A stretch of DNA of 64,000 nucleotides from Candidatus Saccharibacteria bacterium RIFCSPHIGHO2_12_FULL_44_22 (GTDB lineage: Bacteria; Patescibacteriota; Saccharimonadia; Saccharimonadales; Saccharimonadaceae): positions 48,243 through 112,242 of the forward strand of contig MGCS01000011.1 of assembly GCA_001790515.1 (NCBI GenBank). The letters run 5' to 3'. Of the stretch, positions 54,662 to 63,376 are shown in pieces. The notes under the pieces are model-generated. The model worked only from the letters and a program-made list of their open reading frames with translations. It searched no databases and was not told the DNA's origin. Position numbers and translations under genes: made by a program. Within the stretch, counting starts at the first letter, position 1. Each line of letters opens with the position of its first letter.

Positions 54662-55383
54662 ACTGTCGATACTCCCTTTTTTGTCACATTGGCGATAGAC
54701 TTTGTTTTTGATTCACGGATAGATTCAATCTTGCCGTCTTTTACATTGATCTGCATATCGCACTTTCGAGCTAAATCAGGGTCATGCGTCACAATGATCA
54801 GCGTGACTCCGTTCTTTTTGTTATACCCGAACAATATATCTTCAACTTTTTCACCAGTTGCACTATCCAAATTTCCAGTTGGCTCGTCGGCAAAAATAAT
54901 CTGAGGCTTATTCACAATTGCTCTTGCTATCGCCAAACGCTGTTTTTGACCGCCTGACAAGTTTTTCGCTTTTGATTTGATCTTGTCGCCTAGTTCCACC
55001 GATTCCAATGCGTCCGTAACACGCTTCCTACGCTCTTTGAGCGGAACATTTGCGATTTCAAGGGGGAGACTAACATTGTCGTAACAGTTTTCGTTCGCTT
55101 GAATAAAGAACGATTGGAATATGAAGCTCATTTTTGTCGCCCTAAACTTGTCTACTGCTTTCGTTTTGAGTGTCAGAATATCTTCGCCGTCAATCACAAC
55201 CTTGCCAGTCTGTGGACGGTCAAGGCCGCTCATCGCGTGCATCAGTGTTGATTTCCCGCTTCCTGACTTTCCCAGTATCGCCACACTTGCTCCGTCTGGA
55301 ATGGTAAACGATACATCGTCAAGTGCAGTAAATATATTGTGTTTTTTGCCATACGTCTTTGTCAGCTGCGTAACTTCGATCAT
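54658..55383 (-). CDS. MacB-like ABC transporter ATPase
   Basis: A 241-residue ABC ATPase: Walker A GKSGSGKST, Q-loop FIFQSFF, signature LSGGQKQRLAIARA, Walker B IIFADEPTGNLD and H-loop VTHD. The C-terminal 25 residues extend beyond the usual end. It pairs with the downstream permease. SD GGGGGAG. Confidence 0.93.
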   Translation of the reverse strand: MIEVTQLTKTYGKKHNIFTALDDVSFTIPDGASVAILGKSGSGKSTLMHAMSGLDRPQTGKVVIDGEDILTLKTKAVDKFRATKMSFIFQSFFIQANENCYDNVSLPLEIANVPLKERRKRVTDALESVELGDKIKSKAKNLSGGQKQRLAIARAIVNKPQIIFADEPTGNLDSATGEKVEDILFGYNKKNGVTLIIVTHDPDLARKCDMQINVKDGKIESIRESKTKSIANVTKKGVSTV

Positions 55384-55421
55384 GCTCCCCCTTATCTTTA
55401 TTCTATTGTAGCATCAACCGT

Positions 55422-57059
55422 TTATTCATTCATGTCAGTATCAGTTGATTGACCGATACTCATGTATGCACAAGGTTGGTCGACTACCGTTCCATTCGTA
55501 GCAGGTCGTTCCGTAGAGTTATACGTCATCTTTCCAGAACTCACGCCAGCGATCGTGCCCCAGCTTTGTATTGCATATCCAGATGTAGACGGACATACCT
55601 CAGGGACAGTGGCGATGAGTGTCTTTACCACTCCAAACGAATATCTTCCTTGGTCTTTAGCATCAACAACTACTTGCTCTACTGTTGCATCAGTTGCTTC
55701 AATGCTTGATTGACCTGACGGCCGCGCAGTAACTAGCTGATAACTACCGTCTTTGACGATAACTGATGCGCTATTCATAGAATCAACCGTCAATGTTCCG
55801 CTGCCACCTTTATAGTTGATCTGAGTGCCATCAGCGCTGATTGCTTCTAGCTTTGGTCCGTACACAGTAATCCGCGTAAATGCTTTGGAAAAGTTACCAT
55901 AGTCTTTCCCGTCAAATGATAGTGTTGCTTGCTTGTCATTGATGTCCATCTTCGGTAACGAGGTATTTTCAACCGAGGTAACTATCATACGAGGCGTCGC
56001 ATCGACAATATACTTTACATCAGCAGAATGAAATGTTGTTTTGAGTGACGTTGCATCACGGAATGACACCGGTAATTCAATTGTTCGTGTTTGCATTGAT
56101 CGATCAATTTCTTCGCTCATAAACCTATCGCGGTAACTCATAATTCCAGCTGCTGCTGCAAACGATGTCGCTCCCGCCGCGATGACAATGATAATCGCAA
56201 TTATAATTCGTTTGGTGAACTTTCGCGCCATTAATGTATAGGCAATGATGCCGAATAGCGCCGATAACAAAAGCCCACTTGTTATCGCCAAACCGTACGC
56301 TACCAGATATGGCCATTCCGGACCATGATCGATCGGTACCTGTATGTTTGACAGGTAGTCTGTACTACGAAACCCGATGGCCAGCGCGACAAACCCCGTA
56401 AACAGTGCAGTTCCTATTGCCGCCACTGCACTGCATATTCCCAATATCGACAGAATAACCCGCTGTGCAACATTCGTTTGCCCGGCCGCTTGATCACTCA
56501 CCGCGCTTTCGTTCAGTTCACGAATTTGCGCTAATGTGACGGGTCGACCTGCCATTTGTAATTTTTCTGCGGCTGTTCGTGCTGGCGGAATAACCACCCA
56601 AAGAATGACATAAATCAACGCCATCGGCATAAAAGCGGTCACAAATAGTAGAATAATAAAAATCAAGCGTGTCCATAGTGGATTTATGTTAAAGAAGTAT
56701 GCAACACCACTCAACACTCCCCCAAACACCGCACCGTCGATATTGCGATATAGTTTACGGTTTGGATTACTCGACAATTCTACCCCTGGCCCAATTGCAA
56801 TATCACCATTGTCCATAAACTCTTCTGGTTCACCCAGCTGCGTACGAACTGCCTTTACGTCATCGGCCGTAATGACCCCGTTTGGCTGGACATTGCGTTC
56901 AGCTAGTAGTTCCGTTATGCGAATCTCGATATCATTAAGCAATTCATCGTCTTCGGCATACGCTTCTAGAACGCTAATATATTTTTCAAGCGCTTTTTTG
57001 GCGGCGATTTCAATGTCATATGACGTTTTTGCAATATGAATTCGTGTCGTTTCTTTCAT
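55422..57059 (-). CDS. PspC-domain membrane protein with C-terminal adhesin-like domain
   Basis: A 545-residue envelope protein. Residues 1-85 form a cytosolic helical region of HAAS/DUF1700 style (AYAEDDELLNDIEIRITELL); 105-170 is a PspC domain (KLYRNIDGAVFGGVLSGVA, two helices); further helices occur at about 200-225, 250-275 and 285-305; residues 330-545 are an extracytoplasmic beta-rich domain of DUF4097 style. PspC proteins sense or relieve membrane stress. It is downstream of PadR and upstream of the ABC pair. Confidence 0.8.
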   Translation of the reverse strand: MKETTRIHIAKTSYDIEIAAKKALEKYISVLEAYAEDDELLNDIEIRITELLAERNVQPNGVITADDVKAVRTQLGEPEEFMDNGDIAIGPGVELSSNPNRKLYRNIDGAVFGGVLSGVAYFFNINPLWTRLIFIILLFVTAFMPMALIYVILWVVIPPARTAAEKLQMAGRPVTLAQIRELNESAVSDQAAGQTNVAQRVILSILGICSAVAAIGTALFTGFVALAIGFRSTDYLSNIQVPIDHGPEWPYLVAYGLAITSGLLLSALFGIIAYTLMARKFTKRIIIAIIIVIAAGATSFAAAAGIMSYRDRFMSEEIDRSMQTRTIELPVSFRDATSLKTTFHSADVKYIVDATPRMIVTSVENTSLPKMDINDKQATLSFDGKDYGNFSKAFTRITVYGPKLEAISADGTQINYKGGSGTLTVDSMNSASVIVKDGSYQLVTARPSGQSSIEATDATVEQVVVDAKDQGRYSFGVVKTLIATVPEVCPSTSGYAIQSWGTIAGVSSGKMTYNSTERPATNGTVVDQPCAYMSIGQSTDTDMNE

Positions 57060-57069
57060 AATACCTTCC

Positions 57070-57420
57070 TTATAGTTTCTTTAACGTTGCGTTCAATGCA
57101 ATTATTTTTTTACTCACATGCTGTTCAACGTTTCCGCCAAACTCTGTAATCTTGTAATACTTCCGCGGCGGACCTTGTTCCGATTCTTGCCATTCATGTG
57201 CCAGTAGTCCGTCTTTTTGCAACCTACTGAGTAGCGGATAAATCGTCCCTTCGACGACCACCAACTCAGCCTGGCTAAGTGCTCGGATAATGTCACTTGT
57301 GTACTTGGGCTCGTGCGAACACACTTTTAGAACACAGTATGCCAAAAATCCTTTCCGCAGCTGCGTCGCTAGCTGTTCAGCATAGACTTCACTCTCGTCC
57401 ATCGTCATTCCTTCTATCAT
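57070..57420 (-). CDS. PadR-family transcriptional repressor
   Basis: A 116-residue winged-helix regulator with the PadR pattern: FLAYCVLKVCSHEPKYTSDI, then VVEGTIYPLLSRLQKDGLL and WQESEQGPPRKYYKITEFG, plus a C-terminal dimerisation helix. The initiator may be the ATG of MTMDESEV, which has AGAAGGA just upstream, rather than the first ATG. PadR proteins repress their own operon and are released by small molecules; here the operon encodes a PspC protein and an ABC exporter. Confidence 0.9.
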   Translation of the reverse strand: MIEGMTMDESEVYAEQLATQLRKGFLAYCVLKVCSHEPKYTSDIIRALSQAELVVVEGTIYPLLSRLQKDGLLAHEWQESEQGPPRKYYKITEFGGNVEQHVSKKIIALNATLKKL

Positions 57421-57433
57421 TACTATTCACTGT

Positions 57434-57471
57434 CATAGTTCTATGTTAAACAAGGTACTATGTTTTGTCAA
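57434..57471 (-). promoter_or_regulatory. PadR operon promoter and operator
   Basis: -35 TTGACA (57466-57471) and -10 TAACAT (57443-57448) with a 17-bp spacer. A perfect inverted repeat CATAG-AA-CTATG (57434-57445) overlaps the -10, and a CATAGTAC half-site lies in the spacer. This fits PadR autorepression. Confidence 0.65.
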
Positions 57472-57702
57472 CACATATAGCTTATAAATAAAGCGGCCTC
57501 ACACTAGCATCTGTTCGGCATCCCACTAGAATTGACCGAAGAATATGCACTGATAGCCGTCACGGTTATAGCTACGATCAACTTTGTGTTCACCAGCTCG
57601 TGGACATACCCGCTTGTATCTGCTGCGTTTGCCTCGCAATCCTTTGCGTTCGTTCTGAACTGCCCAAACTCAATCCAATGAGTTCGCTGACCGAGTATGG
57701 TT
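57472..57702 (+). other. Unassigned region upstream of a plus-strand terminator
   Basis: No gene was recognised. The composition is higher in GC than true gaps here and looks coding-like. A plus-strand frame (TTG 57532 to TGA 57681, 49 codons) reads as a membrane-like peptide (YALIAVTVIATINFVF), while the opposite strand has an ORF of 71 codons. A terminator at its end suggests a transcript, either a small protein, a gene remnant or an RNA. Confidence 0.3.
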
Positions 57703-57729
57703 ACCCGCATCGAAGCCATCGATGCGGGT
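57703..57729 (+). terminator. Plus-strand intrinsic terminator
   Basis: A 10-bp perfect stem (ACCCGCATCG) with a 7-nt loop followed by TGTTTTACTTTTT. No convincing gene precedes it on this strand. Confidence 0.7.
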
Positions 57730-57767
57730 TGTTTTACTTTTTGGGTGATGTTGTTACACTGTCAGTG

Positions 57768-58349
57768 ATGTACAAATCCCCTGCAAAACCCGGCTGGTAT
57801 AAAGTTGATGGCGAGAATGTCTATTTGGATTCTAAATCTGAAGCCATATTCATACGCAGATTAGTGAGGAATGGATTTTCGGGAAAATGGCGCAGACCAA
57901 GCGGTGTCGCATTAGGCAAGAATCAATATACGCCGGATTTTGAATTGTCAGTCGTATGGAACGGTCAGAATTCACGCGCTCATGTTGAATATAAGTCGAC
58001 TAGCGCTACAGAGTTTGAGATGGACCATCGCAGGCGTGCACTTGCAGCGCTCCACTATCACGGGAGTAATCCGTTATTGTTACTTTACGTAAACAAGACA
58101 AAGCGCTGGTATTACATAGACCACACAACCAAGCATGTAATCAACTGCACGCGCCCAACACCCAGCTCGCTTCAAATATCCGCATATCAACCTGCCCGCA
58201 GTAGAGTTCCTATCACTAATAAATACGGCAGAAAGTATAAAAGTGACACGAAAGCATTTTTTGGTAACAAAATTGCCGACGCGCTCGAGTTCTCTGTGAA
58301 AATGATATTCGGTAGTCCGAAAAAGAAGCGAAAAAAACGACGCAAGTAA
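57768..58349 (+). CDS. PD-(D/E)XK nuclease-like protein (TnsA-like)
   Basis: A 193-residue protein from ATG 57768, with TACACT 7 bp upstream; longer frames run through a terminator and are rejected. E25 (LDSKSEAIF), D57 (YTPDFEL) and E74-x-K76 (HVEYKS) form the catalytic pattern of the PD-(D/E)XK fold, in the order seen in TnsA-like nucleases. The C-terminus is very basic (SPKKKRKKRRK), consistent with DNA binding. No transposase adjoins, so it is a solitary nuclease. First gene of the accessory island. Confidence 0.65.
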   Translation: MYKSPAKPGWYKVDGENVYLDSKSEAIFIRRLVRNGFSGKWRRPSGVALGKNQYTPDFELSVVWNGQNSRAHVEYKSTSATEFEMDHRRRALAALHYHGSNPLLLLYVNKTKRWYYIDHTTKHVINCTRPTPSSLQISAYQPARSRVPITNKYGRKYKSDTKAFFGNKIADALEFSVKMIFGSPKKKRKKRRK

Positions 58350-58386
58350 TATGGCACCTTGAAAGATTGTAACGATCGCTCATAAT

Positions 58387-58512
58387 ATGTTCATAAGGAA
58401 AATTTCTATACAAACAAATCAACCAGTCAACATAATACAGTTCCACACAGTTATCAACGAAGACGGAACCCACGCCATCTATGCGCTAACATTTACCTAT
58501 ACTGAGAACTAG
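58387..58512 (+). CDS. Possible 41-residue ORF
   Basis: An ATG ORF (begins MFIRKISIQTNQPVN, ends TFTYTEN) between two convergent genes. Composition is protein-like, with no family and no SD; a CATAAT box touches the ATG. It could be the remnant of a gene. Confidence 0.25.
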   Translation: MFIRKISIQTNQPVNIIQFHTVINEDGTHAIYALTFTYTEN

Positions 58513-58525
58513 ACCTACTTTAGAA

Positions 58526-59146
58526 CTAATCCCCGATATCCATATCCGATCGAAAAATAATCGGCTCATCAAATACACCGAATTTCTTGCTGATGTATAT
58601 CCGTCGGTACGGGAGTCCTTCAAGAGGCGACTGACTAAGCTCCGATAGGTATCTGTATATTTCACGGCCGCTCTCTCCCCCAAATAGGTCGCCTTGATCA
58701 TGAATAATTAACTCTACAAATTCCAAGTCATCCATCTTATACTCTTGCATCGAGGTAATTTTCGCGTTAATTATGTCGTTTAATTTCTTCAACCTATCCT
58801 GAATAGGTTGAGACTGACGATATACCGCATCCTGCGTATACATAGGTACACCTCCCATCTCAAAACCTACCCGTACTTTCTCAAGCTTTCCCCTATCTTT
58901 TCTCTTAATCATCGATTCATCATCGAGGATGTTATTCATGTAATTCGGTACATTGGCATAGTCTGCGCTTGTTTGATCTTGGTAATACTCAGTTACCTCA
59001 ACTCCGAATAATATGCCGTTATGGCTCACGACAAAGTCAGGTTTATCATCTTGCTTAATATTCGGATAATCATTCAACTGAAAAACTTGTCGAAATGATA
59101 TTAATTCTCGCTGTTTCTTCGACCTTTTCATTTCTGAGATTTTCAC
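58526..59146 (-). CDS. Putative nuclease-like protein, third gene of the MmeI-like operon
   Basis: A 206-residue protein. Residues 34-55 read KPDFVVSHNGILFGVEVTE, a PD...ExT/E pattern close to the PD-(D/E)XK core (D37, E50), with Thr in place of the usual Lys, so activity is uncertain. The remainder is helical and charged. The GTG start overlaps the preceding stop (GTGA), coupling it to the membrane protein. No family could be named. Confidence 0.55.
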   Translation of the reverse strand: MKISEMKRSKKQRELISFRQVFQLNDYPNIKQDDKPDFVVSHNGILFGVEVTEYYQDQTSADYANVPNYMNNILDDESMIKRKDRGKLEKVRVGFEMGGVPMYTQDAVYRQSQPIQDRLKKLNDIINAKITSMQEYKMDDLEFVELIIHDQGDLFGGESGREIYRYLSELSQSPLEGLPYRRIYISKKFGVFDEPIIFRSDMDIGD

Positions 59147-59973
59147 GATTCCGTTAGAGGAAGCTCTGTAAACATTTTATCTAACGTAAATCGCTCGTTC
59201 ACTTCGTGCAGTGTGGCGGCGTAGGAAGATTCAGATACCGAATATTCATTAACCTCCTCAAGACTTTTAAAATAGTGATCTTTTAGCCGAGCATGGCAGA
59301 CCACATACGTAAAAAGCGACCGAGTTTCTTTCAGAAGTATCTCGTTAGCTTGTTCAACCTCACGTGCAAAGCTTGCGAGTACCGCGTAATCATGATGTAC
59401 AATATCTTGATCTATCTTTTTTGACTCAAGGGATAACATGTGTATAGCCTTAGCAGTATCTAGATAAAAAACCGTAAACTCTTTTAACTGCTTGTCAAAA
59501 ATCTTTGCTTGCATGGAGTATTTCAACCATTTGTTTGCGAGCTCAATATTTCTAAAACGCCTCAGGAGACCCATCTCTACATCAACTGTATTTGGCATAT
59601 TCAAAAAACTAGTCCCACTCTCTAAGTTTCGTCTACATTGAGGCAGAACTCGCGCATTCATCGACAGGACACCAATTTGATCCTGAAGAACCACCTCGGC
59701 AGCTTGAATCGTCCTATGGTATTCTCCGATTTTCTTTTGCTCTTCTACTTTTAACTCATGTTGACGCTCCAATCGATAAGCAAGCAGTGCAACACTCACC
59801 GCACCTATGACACCAATAATTCCCCCTAGTATATTTCCGAAGAAACCTAGTAATTCACCACTTTGGTGACTTTGTTCAGAATCTTGAATATTTAGACTAA
59901 ATACCATTAGCATTATTGATAAAGATATAATAAATATCCACAGCACGCCTAAGATTTTAGAGCCTCGCGTCAA
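59143..59973 (-). CDS. Membrane-anchored coiled-coil protein, second gene of the MmeI-like operon
   Basis: A 276-residue protein with two N-terminal membrane helices (about 8-27 and 45-68) and a long cytosolic helical part (about 70-260; RLERQHELKVEEQKKIGEYH onward). No enzyme motif is visible. The TTG start overlaps the restriction-enzyme stop (TTGA), so it is coupled to it. Membrane partners of this topology occur in several abortive-infection systems; here the role is unknown. Confidence 0.6.
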   Translation of the reverse strand: MTRGSKILGVLWIFIISLSIMLMVFSLNIQDSEQSHQSGELLGFFGNILGGIIGVIGAVSVALLAYRLERQHELKVEEQKKIGEYHRTIQAAEVVLQDQIGVLSMNARVLPQCRRNLESGTSFLNMPNTVDVEMGLLRRFRNIELANKWLKYSMQAKIFDKQLKEFTVFYLDTAKAIHMLSLESKKIDQDIVHHDYAVLASFAREVEQANEILLKETRSLFTYVVCHARLKDHYFKSLEEVNEYSVSESSYAATLHEVNERFTLDKMFTELPLTES

Positions 59974-62708
59974 TTATCTATCTCCCTATACCTCTGAAAT
60001 AATAGTGCAACACGTTCAGCATCACCAACGAATGGTATGGGTCGGTAGAGTCTGTCGACGGCTCGATCGAGGGTTTTGTGGGCATGCGAGAGAGATGGTG
60101 GCATTGTGAGTGGATCGTAGAGGTCTGCAAGCGATGTATCTGGAAATTCGGCGCGAGCGTCGAGAATATTTTTGGCTAGTTTTGATATTTCTGCTTTTTG
60201 ATCTTCCGTTGCGTCTGGCCAAATGAAGTTATTGTAGACAATATCTTTACTGTAACGGTAGTCGCTTTTCAGGCGACCCGCAACGGCACGCATCCACGCC
60301 ATGTGCATTCGAGAGGTCAGTATTCCAAAATCATAGTTCGTAGCATTTGGAATGAGCTGGACGGTATTACTGGCGATTACCTGATAGTCAAAGAACGCTA
60401 GAGGTATATAATTCCTTCGCTCTGACGAAACTTCCGGAATAGCCAAATAATTTCCAGTTAATGGCTGTGATATCTGTCGAAATAGTGTTGGGTAATCCGA
60501 AAAGGCCTGTGTCGTCTCGGCCTTGCTGAGGCGTCGAAATATCCCTACAGAGTTTATGCGACTCCGTAAAAAATCAGAAGACCTAATGTCATTCGGGCTA
60601 GCATCCTTGAGCCAAAGACAGTACCGAATATTATTATTCAGAAAATCTCCGCCACCTATATATCGTTTGATATACTTGCTGGCGTACGGATCAGATTTTG
60701 ACACCAATTCATACTCATCTTTATTGAGTAGGAAATTTCCACCATCCGTTGGCTTGTTTCCCCATATCATTTTTGGCGCATCACTCAGCGGCGTATTTCT
60801 GTTCTCGATAACTACACCAACGGCATCAACCAGATAAGGGTTGATATTCTTGACCGTACCATCAATTGGCTCATCAGTGATATTCGGATAATCAAATATT
60901 TTCTTTTCCGACTTATTAAAAAGTGCGAACCCAATAATTACACAATGCACCGCCGCGACCCCTTTGGCATCGTTTGCCCATTTAAACGTACGGTGAGCGA
61001 AATTAATCTTTACTCCCTGATCAAGCATATATTTCCATAATATCGATACTTGTTCGCCCTGAGTAATCGAATTCGTCGACACTAATGCGGTCTGTATCTT
61101 TGTATTCAACTTCATCATCTGTGCTGATTTGCCATACCATGCAGATACATAATCAAGTACACCCGTCTTTTTGATATCTTTTAATACTGCTGCAACTTCT
61201 TGCTTTTGCTGAGAGCTTTGATAGGTTTGCCCCAAGAACGGTGGATTACCAAGAATATAATCTAATTTTTGTGGGTCGACGACATCCGCCCAATCGGTCA
61301 TCAGTGCATTGCCGTGTGTGATATTCGCGCTGGCGGTCAACGGCAAACGTTTGAACATGCTGCCCGATTGTTTGCTGAATTCCATGTTCATCTGATGATC
61401 TGTCAGCCACAGTGCGGCGCGGGCGATCATACTCGGGAATTCTTCGTATTCGATACCGTACATCTGGTCGACATCGATCCGAACACTTCCGTGATCGCTT
61501 GTCGCTAGCCAGTCGATAGTCTGGTCACCTTTTCGCTTTGCGTCGATAACTTTATGTTCTAGTCGGCGTAGTTCGCGGTAGGCAATGATCAAGAAGTTAC
61601 CCGATCCACAGGCCGGATCTAGAAACCGCAAATTGGCTAACTTTGCATGAAACTTTTCTAGTTCGTCGAACTTTTTGCGCGGGCCAGCAGCCAGCGCAAG
61701 AGCAAATTCGCTGTATAAATCATCCAAAAATAATGGCTTGATAACCCGCAAAATATTCTTTTCGCTGGTATAGTGCGCACCCAGGTCGCGGCGTTGCTGA
61801 TCGTCCATAACTCCTTGGAACATGCTACCGAATATGGCCGGGCTGACCTTTGACCAATCCAACTGCATCGCCGTCAACAAAACACGACGCATCGCACCGC
61901 TAAAATGTGGCGTACGAATCGATTCTGCGAATAAACCACCATTTACATACGGCAAACTAGCAATCGCTTCGTCCAGTGATGTTTGACGATTTTGTAGCGG
62001 CGTATCGATCGTCTGGAATATATCGACTAGTCGCGATCCTAAATCTGACCCGTCATCGTTCGTCCGGTTTTGCAGGTATTCCAACATGACGTTTTGGTCG
62101 AATATGCCGCTGTCGTCGGCAAACATGCAAAACACCAATCGCACCAGCAGCAGTTCGAGGTCATGACCGGTGTAGTTGTCGTCATGTAATTGATTATGTA
62201 ACTTTGCCATTGCCTCTGCCGCTTTTCGGTTGACGGGATGTTCTTCGGCGAGGCGTTTTGACTGTTGATTGATCAAAAACCCAAATAGTTTTACGTTCTT
62301 TGGCAAGTCAGCCAGTGTAAATTCTACCTTTTGTTTGGTTCCGTCGTTCAATAGAAATACGAACGATGCAAAATCACTCAGCACTATCGCGTGCGGCAAA
62401 TCGTGATCTGGCATTGTCTCTAGGTATTCATAGGCTTGAATCCCCGCTTTTGTCAGGTCTTTACCGCCGGATTTCTGTTCTGCCAGCAATTGCCCTGGCC
62501 AAAACATATCGATGAATCCTTGTTTGCCATTACCCTTTTTGATTGCGTATTCAAAAAATGCTCCATGACGTCGACGATCAACGCCATAGATATTCAAGAA
62601 ATCGCCCCAGAACGATTGTGATTCGCCTTTTTCATACGTTTCGCCCTGCCATTTGCTCGCAAATTCGGTCGCACGGTCGGCAATTTCGTTCCAAGAGATG
62701 TTCGTCAT
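59970..62708 (-). CDS. MmeI-like fused restriction-modification enzyme (type IIG/IIL)
   Basis: A 912-residue single-chain enzyme. The N-terminal nuclease has D67 (FIDMFWPG) and E77-Q-K79 (LLAEQKSGGKDL), the MmeI-type D..ExK site. A helical spacer follows. The adenine-N6 methyltransferase has motif I FLDPACGSGNFLIIAYRELR (about 360) and motif IV NPPF (about 488). A target-recognition domain (about 560-760) and a C-terminal domain complete it. Such enzymes methylate one strand and cut about 20 bp away. TATAAT is 6 bp before the ATG. Two downstream genes overlap in series. Confidence 0.88.
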   Translation of the reverse strand: MTNISWNEIADRATEFASKWQGETYEKGESQSFWGDFLNIYGVDRRRHGAFFEYAIKKGNGKQGFIDMFWPGQLLAEQKSGGKDLTKAGIQAYEYLETMPDHDLPHAIVLSDFASFVFLLNDGTKQKVEFTLADLPKNVKLFGFLINQQSKRLAEEHPVNRKAAEAMAKLHNQLHDDNYTGHDLELLLVRLVFCMFADDSGIFDQNVMLEYLQNRTNDDGSDLGSRLVDIFQTIDTPLQNRQTSLDEAIASLPYVNGGLFAESIRTPHFSGAMRRVLLTAMQLDWSKVSPAIFGSMFQGVMDDQQRRDLGAHYTSEKNILRVIKPLFLDDLYSEFALALAAGPRKKFDELEKFHAKLANLRFLDPACGSGNFLIIAYRELRRLEHKVIDAKRKGDQTIDWLATSDHGSVRIDVDQMYGIEYEEFPSMIARAALWLTDHQMNMEFSKQSGSMFKRLPLTASANITHGNALMTDWADVVDPQKLDYILGNPPFLGQTYQSSQQKQEVAAVLKDIKKTGVLDYVSAWYGKSAQMMKLNTKIQTALVSTNSITQGEQVSILWKYMLDQGVKINFAHRTFKWANDAKGVAAVHCVIIGFALFNKSEKKIFDYPNITDEPIDGTVKNINPYLVDAVGVVIENRNTPLSDAPKMIWGNKPTDGGNFLLNKDEYELVSKSDPYASKYIKRYIGGGDFLNNNIRYCLWLKDASPNDIRSSDFLRSRINSVGIFRRLSKAETTQAFSDYPTLFRQISQPLTGNYLAIPEVSSERRNYIPLAFFDYQVIASNTVQLIPNATNYDFGILTSRMHMAWMRAVAGRLKSDYRYSKDIVYNNFIWPDATEDQKAEISKLAKNILDARAEFPDTSLADLYDPLTMPPSLSHAHKTLDRAVDRLYRPIPFVGDAERVALLFQRYREIDN

Positions 62709-62771
62709 GTCTGAATTATACCTGCGTCATGGTGCATTTGCTAGTGAACAGGTTTTCACCGCTAATCATGC

Positions 62772-63368
62772 TCAATATCTAACTAGTAGCTTTTCGAACA
62801 TCAATCGCATTAATATCTCGTCCGCACTCATGGCTTCTACGCATGCCGCAATATTTTCATCTGGGTTCATACGATGCCATTCGATATCCCAACCATGATT
62901 AATTGCGAATAATCGTACAAATGAACGAATTGCACGTCCATTGCCTTCACGGAAAGGATGGATAGCATTCAATTCCGAATACATTTTCGTTATTATCTCT
63001 ACTGCGTATTTTTTGCGACGCGAAAATTCGACGATATCTATGTCAAGATTCCGCAAAAAACCTTCCAAGCTTTGATCTATGTAATCAGCATGTGCAAAAT
63101 ACGCAGTCTCTTTGCCGATATCAATTGTTCGAAACTCACCAGCCCAGTCGTAAATTGTATTAAAAATTTCTCGATGAATATCTTGGAGCAATTGCTTGTT
63201 GAATTCCGTTAAGACCGGTGGTTCAAACTGAGTTAAAGTTGCGATAATAACAGGAGTAACGTCGGCTTCACTGCGATCTAATTCCGCTTGCGTTTTTGCT
63301 CCAGCAATATTCCTAAGAATGCCAATGGCTGGATCGATATAATGATCGTTACTTGCGTCGTACGCCAC
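62772..63368 (-). CDS. Fic-domain AMP-transferase toxin
   Basis: A 198-residue Fic protein with the full active-site motif HPFREGNGRAIR (H137), required for AMP transfer to target hydroxyls. It lacks an internal inhibitory helix; the (S/T)xxxE(G/N) helix is in the preceding small gene, defining a class I Fic toxin-antitoxin pair. Known VbhT-type targets include DNA gyrase and topoisomerase IV. It is 8 bp downstream of the antitoxin. Confidence 0.9.
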   Translation of the reverse strand: MAYDASNDHYIDPAIGILRNIAGAKTQAELDRSEADVTPVIIATLTQFEPPVLTEFNKQLLQDIHREIFNTIYDWAGEFRTIDIGKETAYFAHADYIDQSLEGFLRNLDIDIVEFSRRKKYAVEIITKMYSELNAIHPFREGNGRAIRSFVRLFAINHGWDIEWHRMNPDENIAACVEAMSADEILMRLMFEKLLVRY

Positions 63369-63376
63369 GCCATAGC

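Noticed and set aside
57504..57719. 71-codon minus-strand ORF upstream of padR
   Set aside because: It starts inside the terminator stem with no SD and overlaps another equally plausible frame on the other strand; neither has support.
57600..57767. N-terminal extension of the TnsA-like protein
   Set aside because: The extension runs through a strong terminator hairpin, is Cys-rich and improbable, and a leaderless-type promoter lies before ATG 57768.
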